Shown here: positions 23,301 through 36,235 of the stretch, one piece after another
Layout: every line of letters begins with the position of its first letter
Numbering within the stretch: position 1 is the stretch's first letter
Assembly (NCBI GenBank): GCA_026182355.1
Contig: JAPFBL010000552.1
Coordinates: 1-64,000 of the forward strand
Direction of reading: 5' to 3'
Source: Hermatobates lingyangjiaoensis
Taxonomy: Eukaryota; Arthropoda; Insecta; Hemiptera; Hermatobatidae
DNA length: 64,000 nt
Notes under the pieces: generated by a model
Database searches by the model: none
Seen by the model: only the letters and a program-made list of their open reading frames with translations
Told to the model about the DNA's origin: nothing
Made by a program: the position numbers and the translations under genes

Positions 23301-24114
23301 ACATGAAATTTTAAGGAATGTTTTTCTTCCTTTCATGATTTTTGGATAAGTACTCCAACGTATGTCTTCATTACATCCTCACGACTACATCAAATTAAAG
23401 ATGGTATCGTGAAGACAAAATAATGAGAATAACTTATGTTAATAATAATAAGGTGTTGCTCCAAGAAATGAAAAAAATGTGGGTTTAGAAAGAACCATGT
23501 AAATTTTCCACTAGTATTAGAATAAATGTCCAAGGCACCAATAGTTTAAAGATGGTACTTATTCGTTAACGGGAAACCAGTCATTTAAATACCGTTATTA
23601 AATCAAAACAAAAACAAAATCACTTTATTATACGAAATAACAATCCTAGAATCTGTTAACAACAAATGCTACTTTTTTGTTATTTATTTATTGATATTTT
23701 ACTTTCACGAGCCAATTATGTGAAAAAGTTGATAACTCAGCCGACTGTACTGTAAAATTATAATTAGTGTAAGGATCTAATACATTAGTGTGGTAGTATT
23801 AGATCTACCACAATTGTGAAAAAAAATATTCTCAGGGAGGTGTACTATCGACCTTATTCTTGTGATTAGTTGTAGATTACCTACTGGATACTTTATATAA
23901 TAATGGTTATAATACGCAAGGATATGAAGAAGACTTTATAATAGAAGGAATAATGCATAACGCAACTATCTTTCAGATAATGCAGCATGCTATCCACAAA
24001 TTGTTGAAAGATGGGTAAATGAGAAAAGTCTGGGTACAAATCTACCGAAAACATTTCTGAATGAGAAGAAAGTTTAACTTCAAACTATCAAAGTTAAGGA
24101 CATACCCTTTGAGG
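20316..24114. other. gene-free AT-rich stretch
   Basis: Holds a PLE N-terminal fragment on the - strand at about 20826-20950 (ENLSKKLTKVEIGEKF, CLQEGLLPQF) that ends in TATATATA on its left. Also a weak hammerhead-like relic near 21200-21230 (GTATACGAAACGTTGG). ORFs at 21538-22315 have no recognisable features. I see nothing in 22320-24114. Confidence 0.5.
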
Positions 24115-25165
24115 TTTTCCAAATGGCAGATTAAATTGGAATAAAACACAATGTTCTGCTATAAGAGATGATGTCGAAGAGTGAAGCCTTTAATGTTGCT
24201 TTATAAAAGTATTAATAATGCTGTGATAAAACTAATGATAACACAGCTTCGGTTGTGTGATACACAAAACTAAGTGTATAGGAATAACTGCATCAATCAC
24301 TTACAATCTGTACTACCTTCAGGATTGAAAGACTTGGTGTGTTTACTCGTATGTTTCTGTCAAAAATGGTAAATTTTCTGTTTATATTTCAAAATGGAAA
24401 GGTCTCTATGGGAGATAAAATATTAATACTATGACGTATATGTTAGATACAATGGCCTTCATAAATTATTTTACAAGGGGCCTCGATGAGAGCACAAATG
24501 GTTACCTGGATAGAAGGCTTTGAGATAGCAATAAAAGGACTCTAGTCTGAGTGATAAATTAATAATGAAGACAGTATAAATAATTTGAATTTCTTTTACG
24601 GCCTTGGAACACGTGGGAATGAGTTAGTAAACAATTTGGAATGTTTGGAACCATATAAATATCCTGCATTGGCAAGCATTTTTAGCACTGTACACCTAGT
24701 CTTTCAGAGGAGTGGAACTGACAATTAAAGCAAGAAGAAAGCAGTTAAAAGTTGTCAAGAAGAGCCGAGCCCAAGTTAGTTTGAAAGGCTCATTCCAATT
24801 CTATTTACATCTGTAAAGAACAGTTTATCTTCAAAGGGAAATTTAAAAAATTGTATATAGAGCATCTAATAAAAGTTTGACTGCTTAACTAGTATGAATG
24901 ATAGCCGTATTTAACATTATAAAAAGAATGCAGACTCTGTCGAGAAGAGATAGAAACTTTTGATTAGATTACATCTGTATATGAGCCAATCACCTTGAAA
25001 TGGATAAAGATTTTGATCAAATCATACCTAAACCTATCGAAGTGAGGAATACTTCTGTAAGTACAATTATAAAGTTTATTAAAGAACCAAAATCTGAAGT
25101 TGAATTTAGTTATGACAATGGGTTGTAAAATAGGACAAGTTTGGAAGTGGAGTGTACAAGTCCGA
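24115..25165 (+). repeat. dispersed repeat R2, copy 1
   Basis: Matches 47085-48136 over ~1.05 kb in direct orientation (shared TCTGCTATAAGAGATGATGT, AGACTTTGTGTGTT-like, GGCCTTGGAACACGTGGGAA, GTGTACAAGTCCGAT). Homology stops exactly at the left junction of the segmental duplication. Confidence 0.9.
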
Positions 25166-25201
25166 TACTAAAATCTAAGTGTTTTGTCTAACTTGCTTCA
25201 G

Positions 25202-25341
25202 GTGCAAACTACAATGGGTGGGACAAATGGTACGGCCCTTCAGGAAGGAACTCTGACCAACCTTATACCTTTAAGAGGATCGCTAACAGCCCTGCTGGTT
25301 TAGCTTTGCGAGCTATAGGCAAGCCTTTGTCTCAGACTGTG
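25202..25341 (+). pseudogene. orphan copy of sulfatase exon 5
   Basis: Identical coding sequence to 8768-8907, with acceptor CAG and donor GTAAGC kept. It lies 5.7 kb beyond the gene's stop codon. Splicing exon 6 (ending GA) into it (needing one base before GT) would shift the frame, so it cannot extend the parent protein in frame. Confidence 0.85.
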
Positions 25342-27052
25342 GTAAGCGTTTAGCTTCATAGTTATGTTTTGTAAACAGCTAACAGGCGTTTGGTGAGAAA
25401 CTTTATATGAGAAACTTTGTCTCAAAATCTTCAATGTAGAAGGAGGTCAGATAAACTATCTAACACATCCAGTGGCTATTGAAACAAAAACTATGTTCTC
25501 CTGTAGCACATTATATCCTAACATGAAATGTTTAGGAAAGTCTTTTCAAGTTTTTTTATGAAGTTTTTTCGATGATGTCTGTGGGTGAATGGGTGGATGA
25601 GTATGTATCTAAAGTTTGTGGCCGTGCTACAGTACAAAATCTTTGCTGGATCAAATTGATATTTTACTCGAAAATGGTCCTCATAGTCCAGATGAGCCCT
25701 ATTGTTTAGTAGCAATGATGGGTGACGGAAAAGTCACTTTTTTTGCCCAAAACCTGTTTTTAGACAATATTTTTTTTCTCCTAAACTAATAAATCTAGAG
25801 TCTTGACTCTAGAATTAGTTAATTAGTTATTAATTACAATTAATTAACTCTTAGTTAAAGATTTCTGCCTTTAACTAAGAGTTCAGTTAAATTTAAGCCT
25901 TTAAGTTCAGTTTAAGGAAGAGGCCTTCAAAGATGCCTTTGAAATACAGTATATTACAAATACAGTATAACGTTTTTATAAACAACTATAATGTTTTTTA
26001 TAAAAATCTGGAATGGCCTACACTCAATTTTACTATAAGTAACTTAATATCAAATTTCTTGAGTATATAACACATAACGTCTCATTTAAGCATAATGTAA
26101 ACATCTAAATGGGATATGATTATTAGTCTTTCATTCCTGAAGTAGTACAGATAGTGATTGAAGGATATATCAATATATAAGCTTATTTTTTTACATCACA
26201 CAGCTGATGCAAATAATTTCATTAATACAACTACAGCAGTAATAACACTTTTTGAAAAACCAACGTGAACATTTCTTGAAACGAAATATTCTCCTACAAG
26301 AGAACATGGCTTTTGTTCAAATAACCAGTGGATTTCTTACATCGTTTACTTAACATCCTTCTACATTGAATATTAAAGTAAAATTTTCAAATTTAAAACA
26401 GGAAAATACCCTTTTTTTCTCTGAAAAACATCATAAACAGCGAAGAAAAAATGTTGTTTTATGATGATTTATAATTAAAGATGTACGATAATTACATTTA
26501 TTAATCTCCAAACGAAAGATTTCAATTTTGAATTATCTTTTACATTTTTGGTCTTTTATAGAATTATTATACTGGGAATATTATGGCTTCTTACAAAAAT
26601 AAAATAGGACGTCCATCCTATTCCCAGTCAATTGTACCATTGACACTCACTCTTAGGCTCGTAATCTCTTCCTTATTTTATTTTATTTTTATTTTATACT
26701 ATATTTACTTAGCACTATAGATTACTCTCTGATGACATTGTATTTTTTAGTTAATGCCTGAGGAAGAACACTAAGTGTTTATACGATTAAATTTTTATAT
26801 GTGGAGACAATTTCATTAGCTTTTTACCCTACAATATGAAATTATACAAACTAAAATAAAATAAATCAAAATAATAAAAAATAATACCTTTACTGAGATT
26901 TCATCACGCAGAGTCAGTAATCACTGAAGAGTGAACAAATAGTTGAACTGGTACCACTTCAACAGGACTGTTATGGCAGAGAGACATGAGCTAGAAGTTC
27001 TCAGACCTGCCAAAGACCCAGAATTAAATTTATGCTTTTCGTCATTACCACA

Positions 27053-27274
27053 GAGGTTAGTATTATTAATATTAAACATATAATATACCGTCTTACCTCG
27101 TATACTGCTGCTGTAGCTTTCGGACCGGTTTTGGGTGTCACCCATCTTCAACAAGAACTGGTTTGAAGAACAACTGAGTTCTTTTTGAAGATGGGTGACA
27201 CCCGAAACCGGTCCGAGAGCTACAGCAGCAGTGTACGAGGTAAGACGGTATATTATATGTTTAATATTAATAAC
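27053..27274. mobile_element. family-G hammerhead-like palindrome (duplicate)
   Basis: Same as 10619-10838, but the + arm hairpin is a perfect GGGT-GAC-ACCC followed by GAAA and CCGGTC. Confidence 0.7.
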
Positions 27275-27705
27275 CCAGAATTAAGGTCATTTTACTAATC
27301 ATTTCATTATACAAGGAGAAAAGTTACCAATGACTGAGTGCGAAATGAAACTGGTAAATTTATAAAATTCATAAATTCTATAGGGCACAGACAAATTGTA
27401 GCATAAGCCTTATAATTGAACAAAACTGTAATTAATTATATATTATTATAAGACCTAAAATAGTAATTATAAAATATCAATAATATAATTTATGATATTA
27501 ATATTAAGTACAAATATTATACCTTTTGTATTGCATTATTCTAAAATTAATTATTTGCTAATTAATGCCTATATTGTATTAGATTATTGTTCATATTATT
27601 ATAGTACGTTAATTAATACCTGTGATCTATTTAGGGAAACAGGTGATAAATAAACTCCCTGATTTGGGGGTTTACCCCAAAAACAAAAACAAAACTAATA
27701 ATTTC

Positions 27706-28181
27706 TTTCAACCGTCTCTGAACCAGTGCGCTTTGTTTCCCTTTCTTATCTCTCCTGAAGACGGTTCAACCGAAAATTAGAGACTGTAAGTGTGTGTTTT
27801 TAATTTCTCTACGTTTCTTTTATGTACATTGAACTGTATTTGTCCATTTCGGATCCTATTTCATCATCAAATTAAATATATATATATATATAGTATATAT
27901 AATATATATATTTTATTCACATAAACACGTGAAATAAAAATCAATGATCAAACCACAATAAGAAATGGTAAAACAAGACTAAGATCTTTCAATCATAACA
28001 AGCGGTCTTCGCCAGAGTCAAAAACCCAACTGAAACACTAGATGCAGAAAAACCCCTCACCAGATATTTTCTGCATCTAGTGTTTCAGTTGGGTTTTTGA
28101 CTCTGACGAAGACCGCTTGTTACGGTTGAAAGATCTTAGTCTTGTTTTCCCATTTCTTATTGTGGTTTGATCATTGATATA
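27706..28181. mobile_element. family-B arm plus family-A palindrome (duplicate)
   Basis: Duplicates of 11268-11425 and 11479-11745, separated by the TA tract at 27878-27910. Confidence 0.8.
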
Positions 28182-28191
28182 TATATAATAT

Positions 28192-28458
28192 ACATGAACA
28201 ATAATTGGAGTAGCTGGAGGAAATATTCAAGGAATTATAGCATTTTTATCAATTAATTATATAGGATGAATTTTAATTTTTTTAAAAAATAAAGAGTAAT
28301 TTGACTAAATATTTAATTTTGTATTCAATAATAGTAATTATAATAATAATAGAAAAAAAAAATCATTTCAACTTATAAATCAAATTCAAAAAATTTGCAA
28401 GAATAAAATAGAAAGAATAAATATTATAATCATGATAATAGGACTAGTAGTTAAGATT
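28192..28458 (+). pseudogene. possible ND2 numt (duplicate)
   Basis: Duplicate of 11752-12018 with a few changes (for example AAGTAATT to AAGGAATT). Confidence 0.45.
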
Positions 28459-29063
28459 AGAATGTGGGAAAGAAACGCTAAGTATTCACACAAAAGTCAC
28501 GTTTCTAACACTTGGTGTTCATCTTCAGGTTACATCTGCATTTGTAAGGAGATGTAGAATGTTCAGGAATGTATGGTACACTTTGTTCTATGCAGATGCA
28601 ACCTGAGGATGGATACGAGGTGTTCAAAACTAGTTGATGTTTGGAATCTTTTGTGTGGAGATTTGGTGGGAAAGTCTCGTCAGAAATGATTTAATACAAT
28701 TTCAAAGGGTCTCAAACACTTAGTGTTCATCTTCAAGTTATATTTGACTTGGTAAGAGACTGTTTAAGGAGTTATAGGACACTCAAATATCTTATGACTT
28801 TTTGAACAATCGATATCCTACTAGGGCAGTTGTTACTTGAAGATGATCACTAAGTGTTCGAAATGCATCGATGTTTGACAACTTTTGTATGGAGACTTAG
28901 TGTTTCTTTCTCTCATTGTATTCATGAGTAAATACCTGGTAATGAACGCTTGAACTGGTTTTGATAAATCCTATGAAGTGCTTCCACTCGACAGATGTCA
29001 CATAGTATCGTAGTATCCACATAGTATTGTATGGAGATATGTAAAAGTTTTGTTGCCTTGCAG

Positions 29064-29197
29064 ATGGAGAAGCTAAGACAGGAGGCCACAGTGACTTGCA
29101 ATAAAGCAGACTCAGCACAGCCTTGTCATCCAACCGAATCTCCCTGCCTCTTTAACGTCCACTCAGACCCCTGCGAATTCGACAATGTTGCCACAGA
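29064..29197 (+). pseudogene. orphan copy of sulfatase exon 6
   Basis: Identical to 12624-12757 with both splice sites. No copy of exon 7 follows in the window, so a transcript from here has no known end. Confidence 0.85.
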
Positions 29198-29299
29198 GTA
29201 AGTATATATTCTAGAACGTTCTTGTCAACACTGATAAGACTTGAGCAAAACAAATAGTCCAAACAAGCTTTTAAATACACACACACAGTTATCATAAAA

Positions 29300-30130
29300 A
29301 AAACGTCATAAAACGACTTTGGGGACTCCAAAACATGTAAATTCATCCAAATTTTAACATCAATTTTTTTTAAAATCACTATATTAACTTATGGTAAAGT
29401 AAAAAGTCATAAAACGACTTTGGGGACCCCAAAACATGTAAATTCATCCAAATTTAAAATCAAATTTTTTTAAAATCACTATATTAACTTATGGTAAAGT
29501 AAAAAGTCATAAATCTACTTTGGGGACCCCAAAACATGTAAATTCATCCAAATTTTGAGATCAAATTTATTTACAATCACTATATTTACTTATGGTAAAG
29601 TAAAAAGTCATAAATCGACTTTAAGGACCCCAAAACATGCAAATTCATCCAAATTTTGAGATCGAATTTTTTTGCAATCACTATATTTACTTATGGTAAA
29701 GTAAAAAGTCATAAATCGACTTTGGGGACCCCAAAACATGTAAATTCATCCAAATTTTGAGATCAAATTTATTTACAATCACTATATTTACTTATGGTAA
29801 AGAAAAAAGTCATAAATCGACTTTAAGGACCCCAAAACATGTAAATTCATCCAAATTTTAGATAGAATTTTTTTATAATCACTATATTTACTTATAATGA
29901 AGTAAAAAGTCATAAATCGACTTTGGGGACTCTAAAACATGTAAATTCACCCAAACTTTGAGATCAAATTTATTTACAATCACTATATTTACTTATGGTA
30001 AAGTAAAAAGTCATAAATCGACTTTAAGGACCCCAAAACATGTAAATTCATCCGAATTTTGAAATTGAAATTATTTCAAATCACTATATTTTAATTATAG
30101 TAAAATAAAAACGTCATAGAACTACTCTTG
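29300..30130 (+). repeat. ~101-bp minisatellite (duplicate array)
   Basis: Unit-for-unit copy of 12860-13690, including the order of unit types, so the two arrays have not rearranged since duplication. Confidence 0.92.
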
Positions 30131-32624
30131 GAACCTTAAAACATGTAATTACCTCAAATTTTTCCACGATCATTGCACTTTACTTATATTAAAGTAAACA
30201 ATAGAATAATTATAAGTCATTGATACAAAGGTAGAAGGATTTTTTTAGTAAAACATAAATTAGGCAAAACTAAAATATTTTTTTACAACAAAATAAATTT
30301 AAAGGTAACAATATAGAATAAGAGAAAAAAATAAGAGCTAACATTATTTTGGTCAGAAATTACTATGGCAAATTTTGAAAAATAGTTTTAACTACACTAA
30401 ATAACTGTTTTCAAAGATATTAAAAGTTTTTTTTAATATTGTTATAGAAAAAATCATTTTGATCCAGTTTGAAAAATTAGTTGAGCCCACAAAACTTACA
30501 AAGTGAATTTTTACATAATATGTATGTTGGTAATTAAATATTCTATTTTTCTGATGATAAGTAATGGTTTTACTAAATAAATCACTAAATAAGCTTAGAT
30601 AGTCTACATAATAATAATTTAAACTTGCAATATTGAAAAGAATAGTAATATAATGTTTCCACTCACAGTAATAATGTTCAATACCTTCTCTATTCTTGCA
30701 TTGTCATTTAATCAACATAAGATCTAATTTAAAACATGTATATTAAACTAAATTTTTCAATAAGAACGCAGTTGAATTCACATTTGACGAAAGGACGCCG
30801 TACAAAGACGCAATTATAAATGAATATGGCTCGGAAAAAAACGAGAGCTGTGATTGGTTGAAATGAATATGAGGCGTAGAAAAGACATGCGCATTATGTA
30901 TAGTTGAATCCAAACGAAGGGAATATACCTGGTTGAATAATTATTTATATATAAATAGAGGACTGAGTCTCAAGTTCTATTGAATTCAACTATTATAAAA
31001 ATATCATTTCACCCAATTTATACATTGATAAGAGTAACTTTCTTTTAATTTGATATTATAAGGTTTTCTTTTTTATTTATAACAAACAATGACAGATAGT
31101 ATAACATTCTAACAAATCTTCAATGATCTAAACTTAACTTTACTATCAGTACATTAATAACAAACTAGTTTAGAAAACGTCTTTTTCTAAAGATCTAAAG
31201 GAAGACCTCAAAAGATCTAAAACCATCAAAACCTCGAGATCGAATTTTTTTCACGATCACTATACTTTACTTATAGAAAAGTAAAAAACCATGGCGCCCA
31301 TGAAAGAGAAGACAAAACAATATATTAAACACGTAAAGTGTAATAATTTTCAGTAATAATCTGAAAAAATATTATTATTTAAGATCGATGACTTAATAAA
31401 ACAAGTTAATTACTACTCAATGCTTTCTTAATTCTTTAAACCACATTGTATTCATTAACTTTTATTCGTTACGAAAGAAATATCGAATCGTTTTTATTCA
31501 AACATAGTAATGGTTTCAAACTATTATTCTTTCTTAAGAGTTTATTAAGAAAGTTTTATTTCTTATAGTTTATTTATTTTAATTCAAGGAACCATTATTA
31601 TATAATAATCATTATTTTATGGAATTTGTTTTGTCTTCTCTGATTTGAACGGAACAAAGAATTACAAAATTAATTTCATGTTCATAACTTGATCATACAT
31701 TTTAGTTGGAAGTATATTTATGATATTTTAGTTATTAATATCAATATTACAAAAAAATAATACCTCTAAGGATTGAATATTCACGGTGTCTTATTACGAC
31801 TAAATTAAGCATCATTAAGTAAACATTGTTGCCATATCAATTACACTGTTGTCAATATCCATAGCTAAGATAGTTGAATTTCTTTTAAAACAGTTAATAA
31901 TATTATGTAACCCTAATAAGAATACATAATAAGTATCAATGAATAAAAAATACCATACAAATTGAATTTAAGTTGAATGAAAGAGTAAAAAATAATACAA
32001 ACAAACTACTGTTATTATATTTTAATAACATTTTATCCAATTGATCCTTGTCATTAATAATTGCAGTTTAAGTTTAATTACCTTAGTCAATAACTTAAAG
32101 AAAGATAATTATTAATTTCCAATAGTTTACTTTATTTGTTATGTAGTATGTCATGAGAGTTAATGACAACTATTGTAAGGTACTACTCATTTTGCTTGTT
32201 AAATAATTAAAGATTAATTTCTAGTCAAGGAAAAAGTTTGAAACTATTATAATTAATTTAATTATTGTTTTACTTTTATTTAAAATGATAAGAGATAAAG
32301 CAAACAAGAGAGAATGATAAGATAGGAAACAAGAGAGAAAAACACTTCAATTTGTTAAAAATTTGCAATAGATATTAGATTAGGTATCAGCTACTGTTCC
32401 ATTGTGCTTTCCTTAATAACAACAGACACCATCTTAAGAAAACTGCAACAGTACAAAGGTTAAACTGGCCACCAAGCAAAATTTAACTGATAACAAATTT
32501 ATTTCATAGTTTTTACAAATTCACGAATAACATAGATTTCATATAACATAGTGTAGCGACACACATGTAATATAACCATCAATGATCAAACCACAATAAG
32601 AAAATGGGAAAGCAAAACTAAGAT

Positions 32625-32767
32625 AGCACAGTTCAAATAGTGGCAGCGTGTAACTGTCAAAGAAGCGCTACATGCGCGCACCCACGCGTTAGACAGTTGA
32701 ATCACTCCAGCACTTCTCGCCTTCGACAGGTCACAACATGGGAGAGTTCCGAACAAATTTTCCGAAC
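32625..32767. other. GC-richer junction segment
   Basis: ~140 bp with GCGCTACATGCGCGCACCCA and CACTTCTCGCCTTCGACAGG, much richer in G+C than its surroundings. It lies exactly between the end of the segmental duplication and the start of the inverted-repeat arm. I recognise no gene or family. Confidence 0.6.
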
Positions 32768-34452
32768 ATTTTTTTAATTTATCATGAGTCATTTAAACAT
32801 TCCTCACTTTTATGAATTTAAATTTGAAAAAAAAGACCCACGCCAGGAAGTGTAAACACTGGATTGCTTCTTCCCTCCCAGTGTTCCCTGCTATATCCGT
32901 GATAGCAGTGTCCTATCTCAACTACCTATATCACTTTAAAATAGTTTGCTTGCACGTTGCTGCCAGACTTTGTAAAGTTATTTAAATTGTTTACAGTTAA
33001 TGTTTACAAACAGATGGCAGCACTATAGACAAGAAGAAGCCTTTAATGCAGCGGTTCCTAACCTTTCAAATATAGCGACCCATTTTAGAACAAGCAATCA
33101 GGAAGCGACCCCAATCGTTAAAATATCTTTTATACATTTATTTTTTCTATAAGAAACTGGCATATATTGCAATTTATTAGTGAAGTAACTGTATATTCCT
33201 TAAATATATGATTAATATAGAATTTATTCATTAATCTCAAAGCTCCTACAAAATATTAATTAATTGCAAATCAATTTCAAAGTATTCAAACAAACAAATT
33301 TCATACCGTTATGTAACTTTACTAAAGTATGTTTATGAACTGACCTTAATGAGACGGCTGGTATTGTAGCTTTTTAGCTAGCAATTCTATCCTGGGCTCC
33401 GTTGTCGATATGGCACACCTCAAGTCGTGTTCCACATCTAATTTATTTCGGTCTGCAGTTTAATCAGATATTTTTTTCGATCTATTGTCTACATTGGTTG
33501 TTTAACATCAAAAGGGTGCGTAATATTTCTAGCATAACTAGATCATGCCTGTATATTTTTGCATAACTTTTTAAGTAGTGTTTTTTTTTACGTCCAAACC
33601 ACATAAGAAAAGAGAAAGAAGACTAAGGTCTTTCAAGTGAAACGAAACATGTTCAATACATGTCTCGGACGTTATGTTCAGTGACTTAATGAACTGTTAC
33701 ATTTAGTTTCGTAGTGTGAATAATGTCTTAATTTATTATATTTTTATTGTCTTCTGTTTTAGTTATATAATGTTGGTCAACATGCGCTAGCCCCGTTGGG
33801 CACCAAGGTTGGGAACCACTGCTTTAATGTTATCCTTATCTCTTAATTCCAGTTGATGCCAAACCAAAAAAATCTGGAATGGCCTACACTACTAAAGTTT
33901 ACTGTAAGTAAAATTAATATCAACTTCTTGGGTATATAATATATAATGTCTCATTTAAGCATAATATAATCGTCTAAATGAGAGATGTTTATTAGTCTTT
34001 CATTCCTGAACCAGTACATATAGTGATTGATCCACTTATCCATAGATAAGCCTTTTTTTGTATGTCACACAATTAACAGTTAAACAATCATTAGTATAAC
34101 TCCAGCAGTAATAACATTATAAAAGGTAAATTAAAAATTTGCTTATACGAAATAATTTCCTACAAGAAAGCATGGCTTTTGCTCATGCATGTAAGACAAA
34201 ATGTCGTGTTAAGATAATCTTTAATTGAAGATGTAGGTTAATTTCATTTATTATTATTAAAAGATTTTTTTTTAATTCTGAATAATGTTCTACATTTTTC
34301 GTCTTTTATCAAATTATTATACTGGAAATTTTATGGCATGCTAGAGTTTTTTAAAAACTCACTTTTCTTTCCCTTAGTCAAAAATCATAAAAATCCAATT
34401 TACTCTGAGCGTATGTTCTTTTTTTCTCACCTGCTGTACTGTACTATTTGTG
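32768..34452 (+). repeat. large inverted repeat, left arm
   Basis: Reverse complement of 35228-36235: shared ATGAGTCATTTAAACATTCC, CACGCCAGGAAGTGTAAACA, ATCTGGAATGGCCTACACT, TTTTAAAAAACTCACTTTTC. The left arm is longer because of the hAT insertion at 33049-33821. Includes an R1 copy at 33865-34170. Confidence 0.9.
33049..33821. mobile_element. non-autonomous hAT element, 773 bp
   Basis: Ends CAGCGGTTCCTAACCTT and AAGGTTGGGAACCACTG are hAT-type inverted repeats. An 8-bp target duplication CTTTAATG lies at 33041-33048 and 33822-33829. Empty sites with one CTTTAATG (as CATTAAAG) occur in related repeats at 35975, 41640, 42755 and 43855. No transposase ORF is present. Confidence 0.93.
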
Positions 34453-35227
34453 TTTCTGTTTTATTTCTGTGTGTTCCTTTTTGTGAATATAGTTTTATAT
34501 ATATATATATATATATCTGTGTGTATTGGGAGCAGACCTTCAATGAAACATGTTTTATTAAAAATTATGCCAATTATCAAACATGTTTTATTAAAACATA
34601 TTTCCATAGTCAGAAAACTTGAAAAATTAACCCCGAAAAGAACAAAAGTTAAAATTGGCATAATTTTTAATAATATATATATATATATATTAATAGTTTG
34701 ATTTTTATTAAATATCATTTTTCGTTTTGGTTCTTTTGTTGTTAGCTTTGAAAAAGGTTCAGTTTGAAAAGGAACTTGAAAGGATATGGGGAGAAACATA
34801 CTTTATTTATTTAATTAAGAAATGAATACCAGATCTGTGTTTTTGTTTGAAGTCCACATTTAGTTGTGGTATTCAATAATGGGTTTGTCTAAAAAAATGT
34901 TCTAATCGATCTACATGTTGCAACATTCTACAAAGATTAATATGAGATGCTGATTTTTTTATGTTTATGAATAACATTATTTTTGTTTAATACTGAAGTT
35001 TGTGGAATGAACTTTTTCGTCCTATAAGAGACTTTCTATGTTTTCGACTAATATCCATTTTTTTCACTATTCTTGTCTAATAGTTCACAACACCATTATA
35101 TTTAAAAATTTCAAGCTTCCAGCTTTTAAATTTAAAATTGTACAGAAAAGTCGACTTTGAACTTGATTTGAGAATACTAGAGTCGCTATTTACCAATATA
35201 TTTTTTCTCAATATACATTTATAGCAA
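34453..35227. other. spacer of the inverted repeat with PLE pieces
   Basis: Contains a TA tract at 34496-34514, a - strand PLE N-terminal fragment (FNKTCFIEGLLPIHTD) ending at it, and a + strand fragment (VRKLEKLTPKRTKVKIGIIF) ending in a second TA tract at 34671-34691. The two fragments overlap in opposite orientation. No gene seen in 34700-35227. Confidence 0.55.
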
Positions 35228-36235
35228 ACTTATAGTACAGTACAGCAAGTGAGAAAAAGAAAACATACGCTCAGAGTAAATTGGATTTTTATGTTATTGA
35301 CTAAGGGAAAGAAAAGTGAGTTTTTAAAAAACTCTAGCATGCCATAAAATTTCCAGTATAATAATTTGATTAAAGACTAAAAATGTAGAACATTATTCAG
35401 AATAAAAAAAAAATTCTTTTAATAATAATAAATGAAATTAACCTACATCTTAAATTAAAAATTATCTTAAAACGACATTTTTTCTTACATATTTTTACAT
35501 TTCAGACAAAAAATTTGTAGTACTTTTAATATACTTAAAATATTTTTAATTTCTAAATGGGAAAATTTGTCTTAAGTATTAAATTTAGAAGGAGGTCAGA
35601 TAAACTATGTAAGAGATCCACTGGCTATTGGAGCGAAAAAGCTGTCTTGTAGGAAATTATTTCGTATAAGCAAATTTTTGATTTATCCTTTTATAATGTT
35701 ATTACTGCTGTAGTTATACTAATGATTGTATAACTGTTAATTGTGTGACATACAAAAAAAGGCTTATCTATGGATAAGTGTATCAATCACTATCTGTACT
35801 AGTTCAGGAATGAAAGACTAATAAACATCTCTCATTTAGACGATTATATGATGCTTAAATGATACATTATATATTATATACCCAAGAAGTTTGATATTAG
35901 GTTTACTTAAAGTAAAGTTGAGTGTAGGCCATTCCAGATTATTTTGGTTTGGCATAAACTGGAATTAAGAGTTAAGGAGACATTAAAGACTTCTTCTCTA
36001 TAGTGCTGCCATCTGTTTGTAAACATTGTAACTAACTCAGCTGCAGCATGAAGCAAATATTTTAAAGTGATATAGGTAGTTGAGATAGGACACTGCTAAC
36101 ACGGATATAGCAGGGAACACTGGGAGGGAAGAAGCAATCCAGTGTTTACACTTCCTGGCGTGGGTCTTTTTTTCAAATTTAAATTCATAAAAGTGAGGAA
36201 TGTTTAAATGACTCATGCTAAATTAAAAAAAATTA
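35228..36235 (-). repeat. large inverted repeat, right arm
   Basis: Partner of 32768-34452, without the hAT element. Includes R1 on the - strand (35600-35945). Sequence of the same family recurs at 41300-41850. Confidence 0.9.

Larger units (their letters stand above)
25166..32624 (+). repeat. 7.45-kb segmental duplication, copy 2
   Basis: Copy of 8732-16181. Inner features are repeated at +16.43 to +16.44 kb: exons 5 and 6, R1, palindromes G, B and A, the ND2-like piece, the 101-bp minisatellite. Divergence by eye is under 1%, mostly length changes in A/T runs (for example near 25550, 26874, 30220, 30460). Confidence 0.97.
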
